DNA from: Blumeriella jaapii
Lineage: Eukaryota; Ascomycota; Leotiomycetes; Helotiales; Drepanopezizaceae
Reading direction: 5' to 3'
NCBI GenBank assembly: GCA_009599575.1
Contig: VWND01000012.1
Coordinates: 186,001 to 250,000, forward strand
Length of the DNA: 64,000 nucleotides
Part shown: positions 1 to 10,721 of the stretch, piece by piece
Layout of the letters: every line of letters starts with the position of its first letter
Position numbering within the stretch: the stretch's first letter is position 1
Translations under genes and position numbers: made by a program
Notes under the pieces: model-generated
Databases searched by the model: none
What the model was told of the DNA's origin: nothing
The model's input: only the letters and a program-made list of their open reading frames with translations

Positions 1-471
1 TCGATTTAATTTAATTATATAAATTTGTTTCGGTATTAACATCGAATATAATCGGTATTAATACCGATTATATTCGGTATTAATAAGTATAATCGGTATT
101 AACACCGAGTATAATCGGTATTAACACCGATTATATTCGATATTACCGATTATACTCGGTGTTAAATCGTTATATCGATGTAAAAGTAAACCGCGCCATT
201 TCGGTATTAACACCGATTAGCAACCGATTATATTCGGTTTTAAAACCGATTATACACCGATTATAATCGGTTATAAAACCGATTATAATCGATTATAATC
301 GAATTAAAACCGGTTATAATCGGTGTATAATCGATTATAATCGGTATATAATCGGTTTTAAAACCGATTACAATCGGTGTATATCCGGTTTTAAAACCGA
401 TTATAATCGGTGTATACCCGGTTTTGCAACCGGGTATAATCGGTTGTGATCCGACCCTAGATAAGCCGTAC
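1..471. repeat. AT-rich palindromic satellite, about 22 bp period
   Basis: The stretch is an irregular array of blocks such as CGGTATTAACACCGATTATA and CGGTTTTAAAACCGATTATA. Early units start near 31, 53, 75, 94 and 116, giving steps of mostly 22 bp; later units are shuffled and include shorter repeats of ACCGATTATAATCGGT, a perfect 16 bp palindrome. Each unit is self-complementary, so the array could fold into hairpins on either strand. No coding frame is visible. The array merges around 440-471 into unrelated sequence before a G2 LTR tail. Confidence 0.8.
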
Positions 472-514
472 GGTATGTGGCCGTATCAATCTGGTTTTTC
501 TATCTACTTTTATA
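472..514 (+). repeat. 3' tail of a G2 LTR (remnant)
   Basis: The segment carries the last 43 bp of the G2 LTR, from the ATGTGGCCGTATCAATCTGG block to the terminal CTACTTTTATA, aligned with the ends at 12804, 23844 and 29181. The rest of that LTR is replaced by the satellite on its left. It lies directly against a truncated G1 copy at 515, so it may mark the 3' end of a G2 insertion whose body is outside the window or was overwritten. Confidence 0.7.
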
Positions 515-1541
515 TTATTTAAGCTTATTTAAAAAATTTTATACTAAAAGGCTTTCCGTTGTATTCGATAAGCGATTAATTTTTCGATTTTGTATTTAAG
601 TTTATTAATTATATTAATAAATTCAAAAATTAAATTAATTTAACTTAAAAGCGCGTCGTCAGCTGCTTTACGTAATCGATTAGCGTAAAAAACCGGGTGT
701 ACGTTTATAATATTAAAAAGGTTTAGCTTAAAAGCGTTGTCGAAAATTTTGGCTATAATTTTAAAAAAGCCGTTTATAAAATTGTCGAGCTTACGAAAAA
801 GCCGGAAAATCGGAAATAAACGCATATCGAGCTATACGTAATCGCTAACGTTAAAATCGATCGCGCAGCGAAACTTATTGGCATTTTATTTTATTTTATC
901 GTAAGTTTATTAAAAGTATAATTTGGCGAGATTTTAAGCGTCGTAATAGCGGCGAATATACGCACGAGCTTCTTTTGCGTTTAGCTTATATAAAAAATAA
1001 AAAAAAAAGAAAGTATTAAGCTTTTAGTTTTAATTAATATAAAAAATATAATCGTATACAATTTCAAAAAGTGAAAAACCATCCAGATTTTTGTAAAAAA
1101 CCATTTGGGCGAAATCTATTATTAAAAGAAATTCGCTTTAATCGTTTTGATAAAAATTCACGAAAAATCGAAAGCGTTTTTGCAAGTATTAATTGTAAAT
1201 TTCGGTCTGACCGTCGGTTTTAAAATAAACGGCTATCGAAAGCTTTAATTGCGTATCGAATATTTTATTTAATTTAAATTAGAAAATAAACTAATACTAA
1301 AAGCCACGATCGCTAATAATACTTTTTAAAAGGCTAAAATACTTATACACGTGAAATATATATAATTTAGCGACGCTTCGAGCGTCGATATTTTTATAAC
1401 AGAAAATTAAAATAGCTTGCTTGGAAAAGCGATTTATTATTACAAACACGTTATCGTAATCGTATTTGTTTTTATTAAAATTGCAAAAGTCTATTATAAC
1501 GTGTTTTTAAAAATGGTTAAAAACAGAAAAAAGCTGAAAAA
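515..1541 (-). pseudogene. G1-outer pol fragment: integrase core to chromodomain start
   Basis: This is a second copy of the sequence at 2030-3054 of G1-inner and has the same minus-strand frame. Readable pieces include an integrase C-terminal stretch, KLDNFINGFFKIIAKIFDNA, followed by a HPVFYANRLRKAADD block (640-825), matching the GPFKI...HPVFHVNRLRKAADD type of chromovirus integrase C-termini, and a TDGQTE-like motif near 1205-1225. The chromodomain end and 3' LTR are missing because the copy stops at 515. On the other side it is cut at 1541 inside the integrase core by G1-inner and resumes at 7964. Stops are RIP-type. Confidence 0.85.
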
Positions 1542-1810
1542 TGTAACGATTTAATCAGTCGGAGGGCTGGGAGATCAGTCAACTGGTCGCCGTGTTTATA
1601 TGGTATAAGAAACGAGCCTTTGGTTTTGTAACAAAAATATTTATTTAGAATTAACAACTGCAAAAGGCAAAAGTTGTTAAAAAAAAAAAGTCTTATATAT
1701 ATGAATAATTTCCATAATTAATAGGAAAATCTATCAGGAGACCAAAGGGCTTGCAGCTACACGTAGTTACTGGAATAATAAAAAAGGTGGCAAAAAAATA
1801 AATCGTTATA
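1542..1810 (-). repeat. G1-inner 3' LTR
   Basis: 269 bp matching 7693-7963. On the plus strand it starts TGTAACGATTTAATCAGTCGG and ends AATCGTTATA. Shared internal landmarks are TTTGTAACAAAAATATTTATT and CAGCTACACGTAGTT. A TATATATATG run lies near 1697. It is visibly less mutated than the adjoining body. Confidence 0.9.
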
Positions 1811-1839
1811 TTATTTCTTCGTCCGAAAAAAGCGCGCTT

Positions 1840-3600
1840 TCGAGCTTTTATTTATTAATACGTCGCTATTTAAATAATCGTACGAATTTAAACTTTCGAA
1901 ATACGTTTTTAGCCAGTTTATAAGTTTTGCAAAAGGATCGGGAAGCTTTTTATGCGCCAAATAAAAGTCGCGCATTTTCAAAAGAGCATATATAAAATCA
2001 GACGCGGAATACTACGTGAGATTTTTATTTAAGCTTATCTAAAAAGCTTTGTACTAAAAGATTTTCCGCTGTATTCGACAGGCGATTAATTTTTCGATTT
2101 CGTATTTAAGCTTATTAATTATATTAATAAATTTAAAAGTTAAGTTAATTTGATTTAAAAGCGCGTCGTCAGCTGCTTTACGCAGTCGATTAACGTGAAA
2201 AACTGGATATACGTTTATAATATTAAAAAGATTTAGCTTAAAAGCGTTGTCGAAAATTTTGGCTATAATTTTAAAAAGGCCGTTTATAGAGTTGTCGAGT
2301 TTGCGAAAGGGCCGGAAGGTCGGAAATAGACGCATATCGAGCTATACGTAGTCGCTAACGTTAAAATCGATCGCGCGGCGAAATTTATTCGTATTTTTTT
2401 TTATTTTGTCGTAGATTTATTAAAAATGCGATTTGGCGAGGTTTTAGGCGTCGTAGTGGCGGCGAGCGTACGTACGAGCTTCGTTTGCGTTTAGCTTATG
2501 TAAAAAGTTGGGAAAAAAGGAAATATCGAACTTTCAGTTTCAATTAGTATAAAAAGTATAACCGTATACAATTTTAAAAAATAAAAGGTTATTTAAATTC
2601 TCGTAAAAAAAGATTATTTAAACGAAATTTATTATTAAAAGAAATTCGCTTTAATCGTTTTAATAAAAGTTTACGAAAGGTCGAAAGCGTTTTTGCAAAT
2701 ATTGGTTGTAAATTTCGGTTTGACCGTCGGTTTCAAAATAAACGGCTATCGAAAGCTTTAATTGCGTACCGAGTATTTTGTTTAATTTAAACCAGAAAAT
2801 AAATTAATATTAAAAGCTACGATCGCTAATAATATTTTTTAAAAAATTAAAATACTTATATACGTGAAATATATACAATTTAGCGAAGCTTCGAATATCG
2901 ATATTTTTATAATAAAAGATCGAAATAGCTTGTTTGGAAAAGCGATTTATTATTACGAATACGTTATCGTAACCGTGTTTGTTTTTGTTAAAACTGCAAA
3001 AGTTTATTATAACGTGTTTTTAAAAGTGGTCAAAAACAAAAAAAGGCTGAAAAAGGCCGGGGCGTTTATTTTTTAAAACAAAACTTTTTCGATAAGCGTA
3101 GCAGTTGCGATAGTATTATATTATAAAAGCTGTTATACTTCGCTAATAATATTAGTTCGAAAGCAATTGCGTAGTTTTGCGAGCGTTGAAATAAGCGATA
3201 AAAATTTGGTCGTGCATTTTTCGTATAAAAGCTAAACGAAAATAATCGACGTTTAGTATTATTAAGCGATCGTAATATAACAGCAGATCGCGTTTAAATA
3301 TATACGAAGTATTATTATTATCGTTTTTTTTTCGTAGCGTTTCGTACAGCTTTTTTCGGAAAGCTATCAGGCTGCTAGCTATGCGATTAACGTAAAAAAT
3401 TTGATTAACGATACGAAGTGCGGAAAAGAAATTAATTATTTCAACGATAAAAACAGCTGTTTCGAAAATCGTAAAAAATCGAAGTTTTTTAGTTAAAAAG
3501 CGATCATCGATTTAATCGGCTCGGAAAAAGGTTTGCAGGCGTTAAATACGTTTAAAAAAGTTTTAGCGATCGAATTCGCTCGTACGACGTATTAGTACGT
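1840..3600 (-). pseudogene. G1-inner pol 3' part: integrase with chromodomain
   Basis: Integrase joins element cDNA to chromatin, and the chromodomain tail is thought to steer insertion to methylated histone H3. Reading the minus strand from about 3540 down, an H2C2-like zinc region ends in NCYAYRKS, then a core follows with HGYDNVFVIINRFSKQAISI, an IISDR motif and LNKILGTQLKLSIAVYFETD plus GQTE. The first catalytic Asp reads VIINFC (Asp to Asn); the second Asp and the Glu are kept. The C-terminal module (2054-2335) has HPVFHVNRLRKAADD then KYEIEKLIACRIQRK, the start of a chromodomain, which continues to about 1840 as YSASDF...LKMRDFYLAHKKLPDP. Frames contain several RIP-type stops. Confidence 0.85.
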
Positions 3601-5400
3601 CAGCCAAAGAATTGTGTTTATTTGGTTTGTACGTAATAAAAAAGTTGTAATCGGCGAAAAGCTTGGCCCAGCGTACTTATCGAGCGTTTAAAAGTTTGAA
3701 AATTATAAAATATTTTAAAACTTTATAATTAATAATTATTTTAATTTGATAAATTAAATTAATTAGTTTAATACGAAAGTTGTTTAGAAATTTTACGATT
3801 GCGAGTATTTTTTTGTCGTATACGACGTAGTTTAATTTTGCGAAGATTATAGTTTTGCTAAAATAAGCGATTGAAAGCCAGTCGTTATTATAAAATTGCG
3901 AAAGCATAAAAGCTATTACGCCGTCGGAAGCGTCAGTTTTTAATATGCAAAAAAGGTTTTGCCTGTAATATTATAAAATTAATATAATAATAAAAGCTAA
4001 TATAAAAAAATCGAAATTCTTTTAATATTTAAAAATAAAATTGTAAAAAACGTTAGCTTTGATCAAATAAATTAAAAGCTTTGCAATTATACCGTAGTTT
4101 CGAATAAAACGTCGGTAAAAGTTATAAAAACTAAAAAAGCTTTGTATATCTTTTATAATAATAAAAGGCTTTTAATGAGCGACTACGAAGATTTTTTCTG
4201 AATTTATTTTTAAGCTTTTAATCGAAATAATAAAATTTAAATAGCGGGTCCGAATAACGTTAAATTTAGATTTTCGAATATCGGCCTGTAATTTAACGTC
4301 AGCGAGCTTTTGAAACATTTTGCGAACGTATATAGCGTGTTTTAAAAGGTCGGACGAATAAATAAAAATGTTATTTAAATATGCAATACAAAAATCGTTT
4401 AAATAATCGAAAAAAACGTCGTTTATATAACGTTGATAAATTACGGATTTATTAATAAAGCTAAAAAGTAGCATTTGTATTTATAAACGCCGTAACGCGT
4501 ACGAAACGTCGTTAGTTTTTTATTAGCGGGATTTATTCGAATTTTGTAAAAAGCTTAACGAATATCGAGCTTCGTAAAAATTCGTGTTTCCGAAAAACGA
4601 GCAAAAGTTTTATCGATAAAAAGAAAAAAGTAGCGATTTTTACGAATAATATTATTAAAAACTCGATAATCGATACAAAAACGCAATAAACCGTCGGGTT
4701 TTTTGGCGAAAAGCATTAAAGCAGCGAAAAAAGCGGTAAAAAGTTCGATAAAGTTTTTATTAAAATTATTTTGCAAATAAGTTTTAATAATCTCGAGTTT
4801 TAAAATCGATATTTTATATAAAAAAATATATTTCAGCTTTTTCTTATTTATAATAAGCTCGATTTTATAATCGTAAGGCCGATAAAAAATTAATTCGTTA
4901 TTAACGGCTTTAGAAAATACGTATTCGAGGTTTTTGTATTTCGGAAAAAAAGATTCGAAAAAAGGTTTATTCGAAATTAGCTTTGCTAAGCTGGTTGAAA
5001 AGGTCGAAATTAATATTTCGTTAGTTTTAAAACGTTCGAAAAAATTATAAAATTAGATTTTAAAAAAAGTATTATACGTAAGATCGTTTAATATTTTATC
5101 GATTTCGTACAAAAAGGTTAAAAATATTTCAACTGCTTTTTTTTTGGAAATTAGCTTGAAAGCGTATACAGTAATTTGGCAAATGGAAATTGGATAAGCA
5201 GTAGGTTAAAAAATTCGTTTTCGAATTAGTCGTTTAAAAGGTTTAGGAAAAAATTGCTTATTTGAATTATCGATTATATTAAACTGAAAGGCTATCGCGG
5301 CGAAAGCTTTTCTTCGGTTTTCAATATAATTGTTTTTCGTAGAACAAAAAAGCTGTTTTGACGAAAAAAAAAAAAAAAAAAAAAAAATAATAAAAAAGGG
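3601..5400 (-). pseudogene. G1-inner pol middle part: reverse transcriptase and RNase H
   Basis: Reverse transcriptase copies element RNA to DNA and RNase H removes the RNA strand. Minus-strand frames at 4555-4776 show LFAKKPDGLLRFCIDYRVFN and RIFTKLDIR (RT blocks 1-3). At 4172-4474 they show FQRYIND-type text (VIYQRYINDVF) and FCIAYLNNIFIYSS, where the YLDD catalytic box has become YLNN. At 3677-3907 the RNase H/connection reads WLSIAYFSKT, LNYVVYDKKILAIV and INYKVLKYF. The region above 4800 carries the linker seen better at 9744-10289 in G1-outer. A 24-base A run sits at about 5361-5387. Confidence 0.88.
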
Positions 5401-5442
5401 ATCGGCAGCTTAGGAAAATAATATAATTTTTTATATTATTTT

Positions 5443-5475
5443 ATTAGCGCTGTTATCGAAATTAGTATCGCGAAT
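5443..5475. repeat. 33 bp palindromic mini-repeat, G1 site
   Basis: Starts ATTAGCG and ends ATCGCGAAT, exactly 33 bp. It is the RIP-damaged counterpart of 10357-10389 in G1-outer, at the same place in the G1 frame between protease and RT. Confidence 0.75.
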
Positions 5476-5827
5476 AAAATTCGATTTTTTCGCGCTTCGC
5501 ATAGCGTCGTAAATCTGCTATAATTAATTAAGGTTTTTATTACGTTTTACAGCGTCGTTTTAATAGCGAAATTAAATTTTTCGAAAATATAAATAAAAGA
5601 TTTTAATACAACGAGCGTAAAAAACTATAAAAGGGTAAAACTTCGGCCAATAAAACTTGCGTTTATTACAATTTAATAAAATTTAATGTTCGGCCAACTA
5701 AGCTTTTTTTAAAATTATATTATAATTTCCAAGATTAATAATTAAAAAAAAATTAAACGATTATATTCGGTTGTTAATAATAAAATTGAAAAGCGTAAAA
5801 TATATAATTAAATGGCCACGAGTTTTA

Positions 5828-6043
5828 TTATATTTTTTTACAGGAAAAAAAGCCGAAAGAAATTAAATTAAAAGTTAAAAAAAAAAAAAAGGATTTGATT
5901 AGCGCCGAATCGATTAACGTATAATTATTCGCTTTAAAATCGGCGAGCGCTTTTATTTTATACGAAAAGCTATTTTTAATAAATATAACGGGAATTCTTA
6001 ATAAATCGCTATTAAAAAGCTTTCGAACGTTAAAATAACGCAT
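5828..6043 (-). pseudogene. G1-inner aspartic protease region
   Basis: The minus-strand frame reads RIPVIFIKNSFSYKIKALAD followed by FKANNYTLIDSALIKSF. ALAD-F-KANNYTLID fits a retroviral-type protease site (D-S-G-A-N-x-x-x-I-D) in which Ser and Gly are damaged (Phe, Lys). It lies between gag and RT as expected for chromoviruses, and would cleave the gag-pol polyprotein. The frame continues into the RT linker with RIP-type stops. The call rests on motif and position. Confidence 0.6.
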
Positions 6044-7640
6044 ATCGCGTAATACGTTTAAAAAAAAAGCTTTGCTTAAGCTTAAGCGTTTTTCCGATTG
6101 GCGGGAAAGCTTTTAACTTTTTCGTATGCGTTTTGAAAATCGTTTGGAAAAAGGTTTTCGTTTTTATTATTATTATCAAAAAGCGAATTTTCGGCCGGCT
6201 CGATCTCGTTTATATTTACCAGCCTGAAAAGGCTTTTAAATAGAACCGAGGATCGGCCCGTAAAAAGTCGTGCAGATTGGCTTTTTTAAATTTTTTAATA
6301 TAAAATAAAAAACAAACGTTATCGTTAATCCGATCGAAAAGAAAAAACGCCAAAAAAAGCGTTTTAGCGTAAAAAAAAAAAAAAACAACAGAGGATTAAA
6401 AAAAAGCTTGTAAAGCATTTAAACGATTTTCGTACGTACGATTTAATTTATAATACGCTTTGGTTAAAAATTTATTATTTTAATAAATAATAGATTTGAT
6501 TAAAAAACGATTCGCGTATAAAATTCGTTTAGCCAATTGATTTTGTTTTTTTTAACGGACGGCAATAAGCTAATTTTTAAAAATCGTTATACGCGCTTAT
6601 TCCAAATATAGCTTTTTTTATAAACGCTTTGATATTTTATCGCGAAAAGCGTTTCGAAGCTGTTTATCAGTTCGTATTTAAACGTTCGCTGCGAAAATAG
6701 AAAATCGCAGATAAAATCGCTAAAAATCGTCGTGCGTATTTATTACAAGCATTTTAAATTCGTTTTCGGCTTTTTAAACGTCGAAAGAATCGGCCAGAAA
6801 ATCGGCGACTTTTTTTATTAATTTTTCGAAAGGTGTAGGATCGGAACGGTCCAAAATACGTAGAATAAAAAACTTTTTTGCTACGCTTTCGGTCTGATCG
6901 AATATATAATTTTTGCGAAATCGATCGCTAGCGAAATAATCGTAATAAAATTCGAAGTTATCGAAAATTTTAGTTTTTTAATAGCGTATTTTATAATTTT
7001 TATTATTATTTAATTTAAATTTAAAATTCGAAACGCGTTTTATACGAGCTAATCGAAAATCAGCAGATAAATAAGAATTATAGCGTTTAAAAAGCGCGCT
7101 AGGGTTTTGGCCGTTATAAAAAAATTTAAAAAAAGTTCGCGAAAAGCGTAAAAATTAATTTGCAACGTTTATTAATTAAAATAAAACGTTGCGAAAAAAA
7201 AAAAGCAGCAGATTCGCGATTAGCAGCAGCATATTCGATAGATTTTATTAAACGTTTTAATTAAAAAGTCTGTCGCAATCGTATAATTTCCAAAAATTAT
7301 TATTTACGTTTTTGCGTTTTTTTCAGTTGATTTTGCAAAAGTTTTAACTAAACGCTTTCAGCGCTAGACTGCAAGAAAAAAATAGCAAGCGAAATAGTTG
7401 GCGCTTTGCCTTTTTTTTTTTTTTTTTTTTTTTCGGGAGAAAAACTGTTTTTCAAAAGAAAAAGCTTTTGGGAAAAGCTGCTTTTTCGCTGATTAAAAAA
7501 AAGGAGGTTAAAATATAATAGCAGGAGCTGAAAAGCTTTGCTAAAGGAAAAATCGTAAATAAAAGCTATTTTTCGCGAAATGCGGAAATAGGCTTTTTTA
7601 CGACCGGTCGATTATTTTAGTATGATTCGTAAAAAATTCG
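6044..7640 (-). pseudogene. G1-inner gag region
   Basis: By position this is gag: it lies between the 5' LTR leader and the protease and is of suitable length. The minus-strand frame near 6100-6300 reads LRADPRFYLKAFSG and then FPNDFQNAYEKVKSFPANRK, leading into the protease frame. No zinc knuckle was recognised. A T run on the plus strand (7408-7432) interrupts the frame, and stops are frequent. The segment 6003-6292 is also present at 27250-28913 in G1-outer, which lends support to it being element sequence. Confidence 0.6.
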
Positions 7641-7692
7641 AAAAAAAAAATAGTTTACGCCGTCGCTAGCGTAGAAAAAAAGTTGTTAATAA

Positions 7693-7963
7693 TATAACGA
7701 TTTAATCAGTCGGAGGGCTAAAAAATTAATTAATTAATCGCCGTATTTACATAATATAAAAAACGAGCTTTTAGTTTTGTAACAAAAATATTTATTTAGA
7801 ATTAACAACTGCAAAAGGCAGAGGTTGCTAAAAAAAAGAAAGTCTTATATATATAAATAGTTTTCACAATTAATAAAAAGACCCACCAGAAGACCAGAGG
7901 GCTTGCAGCTACACGTAGTTGCTGGGGTGACAAGAAAGGTGGCAAAAGAGTGAGTCGGTCATA
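7693..7963 (-). repeat. G1-inner 5' LTR
   Basis: 271 bp, same orientation as 1542-1810. Read on the minus strand it begins TATGACCGACTCACTC and ends AATCGTTATA. A TATATATATAAGACTT promoter-like box is near 7840-7855. The minus-strand internal region starts just below 7693 with TTATTAACAACTTTTTTT; no primer-binding site could be assigned. Confidence 0.9.
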
Positions 7964-10432
7964 AAAAAAGCCGGAGCGTTTATTTTTTAAAACAAAACTT
8001 TTTCGATAAGCGTAGCAATTGCGATAATATTGTTTTACGAAAGCTGTTATATTTCGCTAATAGTATTAATTCGAAAGCAATTGCGTAGTTTTACGAGCGC
8101 TAAAATAAGCGGTAGAAATTTAATCGTGCATTTTTCGTACAAAAGCCAAACGAAAATAATCGACGTTTAATATTATTAAACGACCGTAATATAATAGCAA
8201 ATCGCGTTTAAATATATACGAAATATTATTATCGTCGTTTTTTTTCGTAGCGTTTCGTATAGCTTTTTTTCGAAAAGCTATTAGGCTGCTAGCTATGCGA
8301 TTAGCGTAAGAAATTTAATTAACGATACGGAATAAGGAAAAAAAATCAGCTATTTCAACGATAAAAACAGCTGTTTCGAAGGCTGTAAAAAATCAAAATT
8401 TTTTAATTAAAAAGCGGTGATCGATTTGATTTGCTTAGAAAAAAGTTTGCAGGCGCTAAATGCGTTTAAAAGAATTTTGACGGTCGAATTCGCTCGTACG
8501 ACGTATTAAGGCGTTAGCCAAAAAGTTGTATTTATTTAATTTGTACGTAATAAAAAAATTATAATCGGCGAAAAACTCGGCCTAGCGTACTTATCGAGCG
8601 TTTAAAAGTTTAAAGGTTATAAAATATTCTAAGATTTTATAATTAGTAATTATTTTGATTTAATAAACTAAGCTAGCTAATTTAGCACGAAAATTGCTTA
8701 AAAATTTTACAATTACGAGTATTTTTTGTCGTATACGACGTAATTTAGTTTTGCGAAAGCTATAATTTTGCTGAAATAAGCGATTGGAAGCTAATCGTCG
8801 TTATAAAATTGCGAAAGCATAAAGTATTACGCCGTCGGAAACGTTAGTTTTTAATATATAAAAAAAGTTTTGCCTGTAATATTATAAAACTGATATAATA
8901 ATAAAAATTAATATAAAAAAGTCGAAACTTTTTTAATATTTAAAAATGAAATTGTAAAAAACGTTAGCTTTGGTTAAATAAATCAAAAGCTTTGCAATTA
9001 TATCGTAGTTTCGAATAAAACGTCGATAAAAATTATAAAAATTAAAAAAGCTTTGTATATTTTTTATAATAATAAAAGGCTTTTAATAGGCAATCACGAA
9101 GACTTTTTTTAAATTTATTTTTAGGCTTTTAATAAAAATAATAAAACCTAAATAATAAGTCCGAATAACGTTGAATTTAAATTTCCGAATATCGGCCTGT
9201 AATTCAGCGTTAGCGAGCTTTTGGAACATTTTGCGAACGTATATAACGTATTTTAAAAAATCGGACGAATAAATAAAAATATTATTTAGGTATATAATAC
9301 AAAAATCGTTTAAATAATCGAAAAAAACGTCGTTTATATAACGTTAATAAATTACGGATTTATTAATAAAACCAAAAAATAGTATTTTGCATTTATAAGC
9401 GCCGTAACGCGTACGAAACGTCGTTAGTTTTTTATTAGCGGAATTTATTCGAATTTTATAAAAAGCTTAACGAATATCGAATTTCGTAAAAATTCGCGCT
9501 TTCGAAAAACGAGCAAAAGTCTTATCGATAAAAAGAAAAAAATAGCGATTTTTACGAGTAATATTATTAAAAGCTCGATAATCGATATAAAAACGCAATA
9601 AATCGTCGGGTTTTTTGGCGAAAAGCATTAAAACAGCGAAAAAAGCGGTAAAAGATTTAATAAAGCTTTTGTCGAAATTATTTTGCAAATAAGTTTTAAC
9701 AATTTCGAGTTTTAAAATCGATATTTTATATAAAAAGTATATTTCAGCTTTTTTTTTTTTTAATAATAAGCTCGATTTTATAATCGTAGGGCCGGTGAAA
9801 AGCTAGCTCGTTATTGGCGGCTTTAAAAAACACGTGTTCGAAGTTTTTATATTCCGGAGAAAAAAATTCGAAAAAAAGTTTATTCGAAATTAGCTTTGCT
9901 AAGCTGATTAAAAAAGTCGAAATCGATATTTCGTTGATTTTGAAACGTTCGAAAAAACTGTAAAATTGGGTTTTAAAAAAAATATTATACGTAAAATCGT
10001 TTAATATTTTATCGATCTCGTATAAAAAGATTAAAAACATTTCAACTGCTTTTTTTCTGAAAATCAGCTTAAAAGCGTATGCAATAATTTGGCAGATAGA
10101 AATTAAGTAAGCAGTAGATTGAAAAACTCGTTTTCGAATTGGTCGTTTAAAAAATTCAAAAAATGGCTTGTTTAAACTATCGATTATATTAAGCTGAAAG
10201 GCCATCGCGGCGAAAGCTTTTCTTCGGTTTTTGATATAACTGTTTTTCGTAGAACGAAAAAGCTGTTTTAACGAAAAGAAAAAAAACAAAAAAAAAAAAA
10301 AAAAAAAAAAAAAAATCGGCAGCTTGGAAAAATGGCGTAATTTCTTGTATTATCCCATTAGCGTCGCTATCGAAATTGGCACCGCGAATGAAATTCGACT
10401 TTTTCGCGCTTCGCATAACGTCGTAAATCTGC
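7964..10432 (-). pseudogene. G1-outer pol: integrase N-part, RNase H, RT, linker
   Basis: The copy resumes at exactly the G1 position lost at 1541 and runs parallel to 3055-5521 of G1-inner. Minus-strand readable parts are RT N-terminal (9467-9688: LFAKKPDDLLRFYIDYRAFN, IFTKFDIR) and the protease-RT linker (9744-10289), a 181-codon open stretch ending FSPEYKNFEHVFFKAANNEL and HRPYDYKIEL, the lead-in to RT. At 10275-10315 a long A run corresponds to that of G1-inner. The copy stops at 10432, where an LTR of another family begins; G1 sequence reappears at 27250, about 485 bp further along the element. Fewer stops are present in the linker than in G1-inner. Confidence 0.85.
10357..10389. repeat. 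33 bp palindromic mini-repeat, G1-outer copy
   Basis: Starts ATTAGCGTCGCTA and ends TGGCACCGCGAAT; the two arms are near-perfect inverted complements around a 7 base centre, TCGAAAT. On the minus strand it is read in frame as IRGANFDSDAN inside the G1 polyprotein. Confidence 0.85.
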
Positions 10433-10721
10433 TGTCACAGCTAGCTTGAGGGTGATCGGGGTGATATGGACCAAAAGGTACGCATTTAAATTGAAAGAAA
10501 GACACCGAGCTAGAATGCTCGGGGTCGCGAACTTTATATACAATAGGTTGCGCTTATGGGTCACGTGACTTAGCGCGAGGCTTAATGGCCGAAGTGGTCC
10601 GTGCCCAAACCTTAATCCAACACTATCAGCAATCATACCATTGGCAATCATACCACTGGCAATCATACCATTGGCAACCATACCATTAGCAACTATTAAT
10701 AGCCAGGCCAGGATCGTAACA
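10433..10721 (-). repeat. LTR at the 3' end of G3 (289 bp, hardly RIPped)
   Basis: On the minus strand it runs from TGTTACGATCCTGG to CTAGCTGTGACA, giving TG...CA ends. A TATATAAAG box lies near 10534, preceded by GTCACGTGAC. Immediately upstream on that strand (10722-10737) is the purine-rich GGAAAAAGAGAGTAA, a good polypurine tract, so it is read as the 3' LTR of the integrase fragment at 10738-12535. The base composition is near balanced, in sharp contrast with both neighbours. No second copy of this LTR is in the window and no flanking duplication is seen. Confidence 0.7.
10628..10702. repeat. 15 bp tandem repeat, five units, inside LTR
   Basis: Five head-to-tail units related to GGCAATCATACCATT, the last one diverged. 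They lie upstream of the TATA box on the minus strand, in the U3 part of the LTR. Confidence 0.85.

Larger units (their letters stand above)
1542..7963 (-). mobile_element. G1-inner: complete Ty3/gypsy chromovirus, about 6.4 kb
   Basis: Two direct LTRs (1542-1810 and 7693-7963) bracket about 5.9 kb that reads on the minus strand as gag, protease, RT, RNase H, integrase and chromodomain. The element is inserted into another copy of the same family: the host sequence GCTGAAAAA ends at 1541 and continues with AAAAAAGCCGG at 7964, whereas the uninterrupted version (GCTGAAAAAGGCCGG) is visible inside this element near 3047. A run of five A on both sides is the likely target-site duplication. All frames are broken by RIP-type stops, so it is not autonomous. 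Confidence 0.9.

Noticed and set aside
1..471. CRISPR array or telomere
   Set aside because: No constant repeat with unique spacers, and no TTAGGG-type units; the units are self-complementary and degenerate.
10281..10315. Poly(A) tail of a LINE or SINE
   Set aside because: The same A run occurs at the homologous place inside G1-inner (about 5361) within the coding region, so it belongs to the gypsy element.
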